Shown here: in pieces, positions 39,702 to 45,887 of the stretch
Numbering within the stretch: the first letter of the stretch is position 1
Layout: each line of letters opens with the position of its first letter
NCBI RefSeq assembly: GCF_019083805.1
Contig: NZ_JAHRDV010000017.1
Span: 1 to 45,887, forward strand
Direction of reading: 5' to 3'
DNA length: 45,887 nucleotides
From: Acetobacter estunensis
GTDB lineage: Bacteria; Pseudomonadota; Alphaproteobacteria; Acetobacterales; Acetobacteraceae
Translations under genes and position numbers: made by a program
The notes under the pieces: model-generated
Seen by the model: only the letters and a program-made list of their open reading frames with translations
Told to the model about the DNA's origin: nothing
Database searches by the model: none

Positions 39702-41681
39702 ATGAAGTCATCAAAGTACGGATGGGCCGGCCCGAACCAGGATCTGGTCCGCACGCTGGATGACTACTGCTACGGGAAGGATGTCGCTCCGTTTGCCCTG
39801 ATGCTCACCGGCGCATGGGGCAGTGGCAAGACCTGGCTGGTGGACCGCTTCTTCGAGGAGAAAAAGAAGAACCGCAGCAATGATGCCGCCGCCTGGTTTC
39901 CACTGCGCGTGTCGCTTTTCGGGGTCGCGTCCGCGGCGGAAATTGGCGATGCGCTCTATGCCGAACTGCATCCGGTTCTGGCCGGCAAACCGGGACAGGT
40001 GGGCGGCTTCGTTGTGCGCAGTTTGCTGAAGTCCACTCTGCGAATTGAACTCAAAGATCTTACTGAACAGAAAGGTAAGGGAAAAACCGGCGGGGGCGTG
40101 ACGCTGGCTGGTGCCGATCTGAGCGGACTGGGGCGGGATGGAAAGCCACGTCGTCGTATCATTATTTTTGACGATCTTGAACGCGCGAAAATGCCAGTGA
40201 CCGATATTCTGGCCGCGATCCATCCGCTGGTCGGCAGTGGCGACAACCGGGTTGTGCTTCTGGTCAATGAGAAGGAAATTGCAGCCAGCGACAAGGACGA
40301 AGAAGAACGGTATCGGCGTACCAAGGAAAAGACGGTCTGCCTGACGCTCGAAGTGAAGCCGGATTTTGCATCCGCCTTAACCGGCGTGAGCGCACAGGTT
40401 AAAAATCCTGTCTTTCGGGCGTTTTTGGAAGTCTTGGCGCGACCGCTCCAGCCACTGGTTGTTAAGACCGGTTCGTCCAATCTTCGGCTGCTCTTATTTT
40501 TCGCACAGCTGGGAGAGGACCTGTTTGAAGGCATCGAGCCGGCCTATCGAACATCGAAACATTATGCGGCGCTCTCCGAGCTGTTCATACTTGTCTACAT
40601 CGCACTTGTGGAAAGCCGTGTTCATGGCGTGCCGTTTGAGACTTTCAGGGAACTCGCGCGGACGCCACCCCAGGTTTCACGTGACCAGCGAAAGAAGGAG
40701 GACAAGACCGAATCTGACGCAGACAAGAAACGTGAGACCATCAAGCGAAGACTATGGTCGTACGATTATGCGGTTCTGCACTCGCCGCTGATTTCGACAG
40801 AGGATCTTGAATCTCTGGTGATGCGGGGCACGGTCCGGGTGGAGTCAGTCAATAAGAGTCTGGCACTGGACAGTCGCTTTACCGATGAGACGAAGCTTCC
40901 GTCATGGGTACGTGTCTGGAATTATGCACGATCGTCAGAACAGGACATAGACAGCGCCGTCGCGGCATTCGCGGTTGACTTTGAGAACAGGAAATTTTCT
41001 GGCCTTGAGATGTTGCATGCCTGCAGCCTGTATCTGACGCTGAACCGTGTCGGCCAGGAAGGCTTTGGTGGAGATGATCCCGTTGGCGTGGCAAAGGTTT
41101 ACATCACGGAGGCCTTTGCGAAAAGAAAACCGACCGAGGAAGATGTCCGGATGACCGGACCGGTCAATCCTTTCTTTTTTGCCCCTTTTGGCAGGCCGTT
41201 CAGCGAAGATGATACTGCGGATTTGAAAGCAGTGACGAAATTTTACTTCGCTGAACAGGAGGCATGGCTGGACAGAGGACTCAGGCTGAAGGCCGTTGAG
41301 CTTGAGAGACTATTTCAGAACAATATCGACGAATTCATACCGCTTCTGTTCCGCGCAGGCGAAACGGCGGCGGTGTATGAGCATACGCCCCTTCTGCACT
41401 ATCTGGATGTGACGGGGTTTTCTGAGAAGATTATTAATCTTCCTGCAGATCGCCGGATCTATTTCATCGGATGTCTGAAAGAACGGTTCGACAGAACGAT
41501 CCACTCCGGCAACGCATTATACCCTGAATTTGCCTGGTTTCATAAACTGAATGCGGCTCTCGGAACCGCAGTGAGACAGTCTGACGGCTCGCCGCTGTTT
41601 AGAGAGGGGCTGAGAGTCACAATCTCGCAGTTGTGCGAGAGCGTCGACAAAATTCCGCTTCCGGAAGCGTCAAATGTCTGA
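39702..41681 (+). CDS. KAP-type P-loop NTPase
   Basis: The 659-aa protein has Walker A GAWGSGKTW at 37-45 and Walker B IIIFDDLE at 153-160, an arrangement typical of KAP family P-loop NTPases (STAND-related). The KAP domain normally carries transmembrane insertions; none is obvious here, so it is probably cytoplasmic. The C-terminal 400 residues are helical and charged, with no known effector. KAP NTPases occur in phage defence and membrane-associated signalling. The start has GGAAGGA eight bases upstream. It overlaps the recombinase gene by 8 bp (ATGTCTGA). Its lower GC than the flanking genes suggests it was inserted into an older scpB-recombinase-scpA cluster. Confidence 0.75.
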   Translation: MKSSKYGWAGPNQDLVRTLDDYCYGKDVAPFALMLTGAWGSGKTWLVDRFFEEKKKNRSNDAAAWFPLRVSLFGVASAAEIGDALYAELHPVLAGKPGQVGGFVVRSLLKSTLRIELKDLTEQKGKGKTGGGVTLAGADLSGLGRDGKPRRRIIIFDDLERAKMPVTDILAAIHPLVGSGDNRVVLLVNEKEIAASDKDEEERYRRTKEKTVCLTLEVKPDFASALTGVSAQVKNPVFRAFLEVLARPLQPLVVKTGSSNLRLLLFFAQLGEDLFEGIEPAYRTSKHYAALSELFILVYIALVESRVHGVPFETFRELARTPPQVSRDQRKKEDKTESDADKKRETIKRRLWSYDYAVLHSPLISTEDLESLVMRGTVRVESVNKSLALDSRFTDETKLPSWVRVWNYARSSEQDIDSAVAAFAVDFENRKFSGLEMLHACSLYLTLNRVGQEGFGGDDPVGVAKVYITEAFAKRKPTEEDVRMTGPVNPFFFAPFGRPFSEDDTADLKAVTKFYFAEQEAWLDRGLRLKAVELERLFQNNIDEFIPLLFRAGETAAVYEHTPLLHYLDVTGFSEKIINLPADRRIYFIGCLKERFDRTIHSGNALYPEFAWFHKLNAALGTAVRQSDGSPLFREGLRVTISQLCESVDKIPLPEASNV

Positions 41682-42684
41682 CGATGTGTTTCGCGTTCCT
41701 GTGCCGGAGCTTACTGAAACGGATATTGTTCGTGGTCCGGTCCTGAGCACACTGGACCAGGCGATTGAGGCGGCGAAGGAAACCGCCCGGGCGGCGGCGC
41801 ATGCGCCGGAGACGCTGCGCGCCTACTCCCATGACTGGCAGGATTTCTGCCGCTGGTGCCACGAGCATAATGCTGTCTCTCTTCCGGCCGCCCCGCCGGT
41901 CGTGGCGGCCTGGCTACACGAACTGGCGCCGCGCTACAGCCGTGCGTCGCTGAACCGCCGTCTCGCAGCCATCGGCTATGCGCACCGGATGAACAATCTC
42001 GAGTGGAGCGCCGGGCATGCCGCCATCCGCGCGACGCTGCGGGCGATCGGGCGGCTGTATGGCCGGCCGCAGAAACAGGCGGCGGCGCTGACCTCAAAGG
42101 AGATCCGCAAACTGGTCGCACCGGAGAAAACCCTGACCGACCTGCGCGACCGGGCGCTGCTGCTGATCGGCTTCGCTGCGGCGTTGCGGCGCTCGGAACT
42201 GGTGGCCCTGACCGGCGGGACGGTCCGGGTCACCGCGACAGGTCTGATCCTGACCATCGCCCGCAGCAAGACCGACCAGGAGCAGCAGGGCGAGGAGGTG
42301 GCAATCCCGCGCGGCAAACACGCCGCGACCTGTCCGGTGCTCGCCCTGGCAGCCTGGCGCGAGGCGGCGGCGCTGGACGAAAAAGGGCCGCTGTTCCGGC
42401 CGGTCAGTCGCTGGGGACAGGTCGGGCGCGATGCGCTGCATCCCGATGCGGTCAGGCGGATCCTGCTGCGCCGGGCAAAGCAGGCGGGGGTGACGGCGCC
42501 GGCGGGGGAACGCCTCAGCCCGCACGGTCTGCGGGCCGGATTTGTGACCGAGGCGTTTCAGGCCAGTGCCCGGGACGAGCAGATCATGGCGCACACCCGG
42601 CATCGGGATCTGCGCACCATGCGTCGCTATGTGCGGCGCTCGCGGCGTGAGATCGACTCTCCCGCGCATCTTCTGGATCTCTGA
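41674..42684 (+). CDS. Tyrosine recombinase/integrase
   Basis: The complete 336-aa recombinase has a core-binding N-terminal domain at about 45-130 (TLRAYSHDWQDFCRWC) and a catalytic domain with Arg172, Lys199, His284-x-x-Arg287, His310 and Tyr319. It resembles XerC/D-like and plasmid-resolvase-type enzymes more than phage integrases (inference). It overlaps the NTPase gene by 8 bp and is followed 3 bp later by the next gene. It would cut and exchange DNA at inverted-repeat core sites; the 39.6-kb site is the obvious candidate. A truncated relative sits at 30.6 kb. Confidence 0.92.
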   Translation: MSDDVFRVPVPELTETDIVRGPVLSTLDQAIEAAKETARAAAHAPETLRAYSHDWQDFCRWCHEHNAVSLPAAPPVVAAWLHELAPRYSRASLNRRLAAIGYAHRMNNLEWSAGHAAIRATLRAIGRLYGRPQKQAAALTSKEIRKLVAPEKTLTDLRDRALLLIGFAAALRRSELVALTGGTVRVTATGLILTIARSKTDQEQQGEEVAIPRGKHAATCPVLALAAWREAAALDEKGPLFRPVSRWGQVGRDALHPDAVRRILLRRAKQAGVTAPAGERLSPHGLRAGFVTEAFQASARDEQIMAHTRHRDLRTMRRYVRRSRREIDSPAHLLDL

Positions 42685-42687
42685 GCC

Positions 42688-43482
42688 ATGGTGAAAACCG
42701 TTACGGATCTCGTGGCGGATCTCGATACGGTCACGGACGCGCTTGAGGCGTACCGGATTCAGCTGCGGGCGCAGCCGCTGGCCCATACCTATACCGGCGA
42801 CAGCGCGCCGCCACAGGGCGACGGAGCGTCGCTGCGGCTTCCCGTCCGGCCGCCCGTCGCGGCGCATGCGCCGCGCCCGCCCGGGGCGGGATACGGCATG
42901 GTGCTCGAAACGTCACCTGAAAGCGGCCGGGCAGGGGAGGGCGGCGCTCCGGCCTGCCCGCAGCCCGACTGGCTGTATCACCTGCTGACGGTAGAAGGCC
43001 CGCCGGAGAGACTGGCGCAGTTCCGCATCCGGGCGGCCGGACCGGGCCGGATCCCGTGGGCGGCGGAGGCGCTGTCGGCCGGCGATCTGCTCCGGCCGCT
43101 GCTGCCGACCGGAGCCGGGAGCGACGCCGGCCGTCTGACCGGGCTGGCGGAGGCGGTCGCCCGGGCCGCCGAACGCCTGCGGGTCCGGGATGACGGCGTG
43201 GACTCCGTTCCGTTCGATCTGAACGCCTTGTGTCCAGTGCCGGTGGAGCTGCTCGGGCTGGGGCCACAGTCGCCGGATGTCGTGGCCTGGCTGTGCCAGC
43301 ACTGGGGCACGTCCCGTCCGCTGCAGAAGGTGGAGGCCGTGGAGACCGGACCGGTGGCGCCGGAGACGGTCTGGACGCTCGGATTCTGGTCGGCGGACTG
43401 GACGCCCTGGGCGGCACTGCGGACAATCGCCCGCGACTGGTCGGATCTGTGTCTGCGGATCCGTCCGCTCTACGATGTCTGA
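42688..43482 (+). CDS. Protein with YubB/DUF1281-like C-terminal domain
   Basis: The 264-aa protein starts at the ATG at 42688, 3 bp after the recombinase stop. The first 90 residues are low-complexity and rich in Pro, Gly and Ala. From about residue 90 on (PDWLYHLLTVEG to the end) it contains CPVPVELLGLG, WLCQHWGTSRPLQKVEAVE and a closing W-rich strand (WTLGFWSADWTPWAALRTIARDW), the pattern of the ferredoxin-like YubB/DUF1281 domain found on conjugative plasmids. Function unknown. It overlaps the scpA-like gene by 8 bp. Confidence 0.6.
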   Translation: MVKTVTDLVADLDTVTDALEAYRIQLRAQPLAHTYTGDSAPPQGDGASLRLPVRPPVAAHAPRPPGAGYGMVLETSPESGRAGEGGAPACPQPDWLYHLLTVEGPPERLAQFRIRAAGPGRIPWAAEALSAGDLLRPLLPTGAGSDAGRLTGLAEAVARAAERLRVRDDGVDSVPFDLNALCPVPVELLGLGPQSPDVVAWLCQHWGTSRPLQKVEAVETGPVAPETVWTLGFWSADWTPWAALRTIARDWSDLCLRIRPLYDV

Positions 43483-44263
43483 CGGGTCCCCGCATCTGCA
43501 GGCAGAGGACTGGGCCGGTCCGCTGGCTCTGCTGGTTGAGCAGGCCCGCAGCGGAGCGCTGGATCTGCGGCGGATGTCGCTGCTGCAGTTGATCGACCAG
43601 CTGGGGCGTATTGTCGAAGAGGGTGTTCGTGCGCGTCCGCTTGCACGCAGCGCCGACTGGCTGGTGCTGGCGGCGACGTTGCTGCAGTTGCGTTCGGCCC
43701 TGATGCTGCGGGACGGGACACCGGAACGGCAGGCGGCGACCGGACAGACGGAGGCCCTCCGCCAGCGGGCGCTGCGGCGCGAAGTGCTGGAGCAGGCCGT
43801 GGCCGCGATTTCGCAGATCCCGCGACTGGGGGATCAGGTGTTCGGTCGGAGCGGGGAGGGGGAGCCTCACCGGGCTGATACTGTGTGGCTGCAGACCGAT
43901 CTGCTCGATGCCTGTCTTGCGCTGCTGCGGCGGCGTCTGAGGCTGCAGCCGGTGCGTCCGGCCCTGCCGCAGCGTTTCTCGTGCTTCACCGTCAGCCAGG
44001 CCCTGACGTGGTGGCGTCAGCATCTGGGGGAGGAGGGCAGGGGGCTGTACCGACTGGATGACGGGCTGGCGGAAGACGAAGGGATCCGGTCAGAAGATCG
44101 CGAAGCGCCGCTGCAGCGCAACGCGGCAAAAGCAGCGCATTTCCTCGCCGCGCTGGAACTCGGCAAGCAGGGCGCCGTCACCCTCTCTCAGGCAAGGCAG
44201 TTTGGAACCGTAGAACTTGCACGCACGGAAGAACGAGCCGCTCCGGACTGCGCGTGGTATTAG
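43475..44263 (+). CDS. ScpA-like kleisin protein
   Basis: The 262-aa protein resembles segregation and condensation protein A. Its N-terminal part (WAGPLALLVEQARSGALDLRRMSLLQLIDQL) matches the GPLDLLLxLI...DIxxI start of kleisins, followed by a helical domain with ADWLVLAATLLQLRSALML. The C-terminal winged helix is recognisable only in outline. The ATG at 43475 overlaps the upstream stop by 8 bp. In bacteria ScpA bridges the SMC heads and binds ScpB; here it closes a cluster that also contains scpB, a recombinase and an NTPase but no smc. It may hijack host SMC or act in a different ring. Confidence 0.75.
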   Translation: MSDGSPHLQAEDWAGPLALLVEQARSGALDLRRMSLLQLIDQLGRIVEEGVRARPLARSADWLVLAATLLQLRSALMLRDGTPERQAATGQTEALRQRALRREVLEQAVAAISQIPRLGDQVFGRSGEGEPHRADTVWLQTDLLDACLALLRRRLRLQPVRPALPQRFSCFTVSQALTWWRQHLGEEGRGLYRLDDGLAEDEGIRSEDREAPLQRNAAKAAHFLAALELGKQGAVTLSQARQFGTVELARTEERAAPDCAWY

Positions 44264-44298
44264 ACTCAGCGCTCATTCTTTAAGCCAGAAGACAAAAC

Positions 44299-44502
44299 TT
44301 GCGGGGACATGCCTTTATTGACCGCGCCCTGTATCTTCCAAAAGACTGGACATCGAACCTTGAGCGTATGAAACGGGCTCATGTTCCTGAGAACGTGGTG
44401 TTTGCAACCAAACCGGCACTGGCCTCGACGATGATGATCGAGCGCAGCATTGACGCTGGCGTGCCATTCCGATGGGTTGCTGCGGACAGCGTTTATGGCG
44501 TG
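44299..44502 (+). pseudogene. IS701-family transposase fragment
   Basis: About 68 residues are readable (GHAFIDRALYLPKDW, then HVPENVVFATKPALA and VPFRWVAADSVYGV), matching the central part of IS701-family DDE transposases. Both ends are missing. It separates the ScpA-like cluster from the vapBC pair. Confidence 0.8.
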
Positions 44503-44565
44503 TGCTTTCGAGGCCGTAATACTCATAAGTGGCCTCCTTCATGATAATAAGCTGTCACGGACAGG

Positions 44566-44958
44566 TCAGATCGCTGGCTCCAGCCCGAGATGTTCCACGA
44601 ACGGATCGAAGTCCCGATCACTGTAAAGCAGGCGATGACCGCTCACGATGCACCGGGTTGCGATCAGGGTATCAATGGTTTTCCGGATTGTTATACCTTT
44701 GACACGCAAATGACGGAAATACCGCGCCGCTTCGACCATCACATCACGGCCACCGATTTCAACCAGTTCCAGAGCGCCCAACATTCGCCGCGCCTTGTTG
44801 AAATCCCGTTCGGTCGAAAATCCCTGAAGCACCTCGGTCATCATCAGATCGCCAATTGCGACAAGTTCTTCGCCCAGTATGCGATCAAGAATGTGAACCT
44901 GCGGCGTTGTCTTCCCCCGGAAAAAATCGATCCAGACAGAGGAATCAACCAAAATCAT
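44566..44958 (-). CDS. vapC: PIN-domain ribonuclease toxin VapC
   Basis: The 130-aa PIN-domain toxin has acidic residues Asp5 (VDSSVWIDFF), Glu42 (TEVLQGF) and Asp95/Asp114 regions (KTIDTLIA, SDRDFD) that bind Mg or Mn for RNA cleavage. The start overlaps the vapB stop by 4 bp (ATGA), the usual coupling. The operon stabilises plasmids by post-segregational killing or growth arrest. It appears intact. Confidence 0.92.
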   Translation of the reverse strand: MILVDSSVWIDFFRGKTTPQVHILDRILGEELVAIGDLMMTEVLQGFSTERDFNKARRMLGALELVEIGGRDVMVEAARYFRHLRVKGITIRKTIDTLIATRCIVSGHRLLYSDRDFDPFVEHLGLEPAI

Positions 44959-45149
44959 GCGTCAGAACGCATAACGTCAAGATCGCCCTGCCAGTCGAGT
45001 TTCCCTCGCAGAGCGCGAAGCTCCCGTTGCTGTTTCAGTCTGATCAGTACCCGCAACCCGAGTTCAACAGCTTCCCGTTTGGTCTTCGCACCGGTTGCTT
45101 TCAGGGCATCCGTCATGAGGGCATCGTCAATGATGATGTTTGTTCGCAT
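44955..45149 (-). CDS. vapB: Antitoxin VapB
   Basis: The 64-aa antitoxin begins MRTNIIIDDALMTDALKATG, a ribbon-helix-helix DNA-binding start, and has a C-terminal charged segment containing LDWQGDLDVMR that would wrap VapC. The ATG at 45149 has a GGAGA Shine-Dalgarno. An inverted repeat upstream is the likely autoregulatory operator. Confidence 0.9.
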   Translation of the reverse strand: MRTNIIIDDALMTDALKATGAKTKREAVELGLRVLIRLKQQRELRALRGKLDWQGDLDVMRSDA

Positions 45150-45151
45150 GA

Positions 45152-45179
45152 TGTGTATCTCCTGTGAAAATTATACACA
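45152..45179. promoter_or_regulatory. vapBC operator
   Basis: TGTGTAT (45152-45158) and ATACACA (45173-45179) form an inverted repeat with a 14-base spacer overlapping the vapB Shine-Dalgarno region. Ribbon-helix-helix VapB proteins bind such repeats together with VapC. Confidence 0.6.
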
Positions 45180-45258
45180 TAAAAATCTTTCCCCTCAAGC
45201 ATGTTGCAGAAGAGCTGACCGTTAATCCAAAGAGTGTGACGGCTGAATGCGAGCCATT

Positions 45259-45342
45259 TGGCCACCCGACGAAGGCCACAAGAACCTTCGCGATCTCCCG
45301 GGTCACCTGCGGGTTCGACGTCATGGAATAGAGATTGCACAT
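45259..45342 (-). pseudogene. SRAP (YedK/HMCES-like) gene, 5' fragment
   Basis: The first codons (MCNLYSMTSNPQVTREIAKV) are the conserved start of SRAP-domain proteins, with Cys2 that crosslinks to abasic sites in single-stranded DNA. After about 28 residues the sequence departs from the family and runs into the vapB region, so the gene is truncated. It lies 12 bp after the helicase stop with a GGAGC ribosome site, showing a former helicase-SRAP operon. Confidence 0.75.
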
Positions 45343-45354
45343 CCGCCTGCTCCC

Positions 45355-45887
45355 TTACGACCACATGCCGCGCAGACGGGCAGCCATATCGATCCGCACC
45401 GACCTCACCGCCTCCTGCCGGGCCTGTTCTTCCGGTTTTATGACCGGCCACGACACAGCCTCGAACAAAGGCAGCATGTCCCGGTCGATGAAGCGCGTCC
45501 GCGAGGCATAGACATGCCGGTCGCTCCTGCTGTGCTGACCATGCACATAGAAGCGCTGCGGCACCATGATATCGAGACTGTCCTTGGCCCTCGTCATGGC
45601 GACATAGAGCAGCCGGCGTTCCTCTTCGATGTCGTCCTGCTCGCCCGTCGCGAGATCAGACGGAATGCAGCCATCCACCGCATTCATGACGAACACGTTC
45701 TTCCATTCCTGCCCCTTGGCGGAATGGATCGTCGAGAGGATCAGATAGTCTTCGTCCAGCAGCGGCACGCCGGCCTGATCGGATGTCGCATCCGGCGGGT
45801 CCAGCGTCAGTTCGGTGAGAAATTTCTCGCGTGACGGATAGCCGCCAGCGATCTGTTCCAGTTGCACCAGATCGGCCAGACGGGTGG
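45355..45887 (-). CDS. UvrD/Rep-type DNA helicase, C-terminal part (runs off the window)
   Basis: About 177 residues of the 3' end are visible. They contain the superfamily 1 motif V/Va segment (LILSTIHSAKGQEWKNVFV) and motif VI (EEERRLLYVAMTRAKDSL), as in UvrD, Rep and PcrA. The gene begins beyond base 45887, so length and other motifs cannot be judged. It stops at 45355. Its partner downstream was an SRAP gene, a pairing suited to repair of single-stranded DNA. Confidence 0.88.
   Translation of the reverse strand, partial: TRLADLVQLEQIAGGYPSREKFLTELTLDPPDATSDQAGVPLLDEDYLILSTIHSAKGQEWKNVFVMNAVDGCIPSDLATGEQDDIEEERRLLYVAMTRAKDSLDIMVPQRFYVHGQHSRSDRHVYASRTRFIDRDMLPLFEAVSWPVIKPEEQARQEAVRSVRIDMAARLRGMWS

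Noticed and set aside
39702..41681. Labelling the KAP NTPase as a known named antiphage system
   Set aside because: Only the P-loop and Walker B are clear; no effector domain or partner set of a described system is recognisable.
1..45887. tRNA or rRNA genes
   Set aside because: I saw no cloverleaf-like or rRNA-like sequence on either strand by eye; a dedicated scan was not possible.

Overview
This window looks like part of a large mosaic plasmid, or plasmid-like element, of an alphaproteobacterium. The high GC backbone, the IS5-family elements and the cargo genes resemble those of acetic acid bacteria (Acetobacteraceae). That assignment is an inference; no chromosomal marker is present. Replication and partition functions sit at 27.0-30.5 kb: a RepA_C-type initiator, ParA, ParB, eight iteron copies and three copies of an 18-bp palindrome that look like ParB sites.

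Left part, 0.4-27 kb: seven minus-strand backbone operons are interrupted by AT-richer cargo. The operons are (1) SSB-like / small ORF / FicA-FicT; (2) a 51-aa membrane peptide and two plasmid proteins; (3) a PAPS-reductase-like PP-loop protein and a DUF5983-like protein; (4) LPD29-like, DUF6876-like and three small proteins; (5) a long ParB-like protein, frameshifted; (6) three small or medium conserved proteins; (7) a 1708-aa DNA-methylase/helicase fusion resembling DarB-type antirestriction proteins. All seven have the same kind of leader on the same strand: a purine-rich tract, then a large GC-rich hairpin, then the Shine-Dalgarno. SSB, ParB-like and methylase/helicase genes in one orientation resemble the leading region of a conjugative plasmid, and the hairpins could act in single-stranded DNA as the Frpo/ssi elements of F do. 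This is the most interesting hypothesis in the window. Cargo within this part comprises a TonB-dependent siderophore receptor (frameshifted in a G6 tract, Fur-box-like site upstream), a LysR / biuret-hydrolase-like / orphan substrate-binding-protein island, and an SDR oxidoreductase behind a 19-bp palindrome.

Middle part, 30.5-38 kb: this is insertion-sequence debris. A tyrosine recombinase is decapitated by an IS5-group element, which itself abuts a truncated copy of a second IS5-family element. A full inverted copy of that second element lies 2.3 kb away, and the segment between the two copies carries an OmpR-type two-component system. A phosphoesterase (phospholipase C / acid phosphatase family) follows.

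Right part, 38.5-44.3 kb: a compact plus-strand module encodes an HNH protein, a ScpB-like protein, a KAP-type P-loop NTPase, a complete tyrosine recombinase, a protein with a YubB/DUF1281-like C-terminus and a ScpA-like protein. Three of its junctions are 8-bp overlaps. A 37-bp inverted-repeat site with 15-bp arms and a 7-bp spacer lies between the scpB-like and NTPase genes and resembles a tyrosine-recombinase core site. Condensin accessory subunits linked to a recombinase and an NTPase without an SMC gene are unusual and deserve attention. The window ends with an IS701-like remnant, a VapBC pair, the start of a broken SRAP-domain gene and the 3' end of a UvrD-type helicase gene.

Two long genes carry single-base frameshifts in G runs, so raw-read verification is needed before either is called a real mutation.
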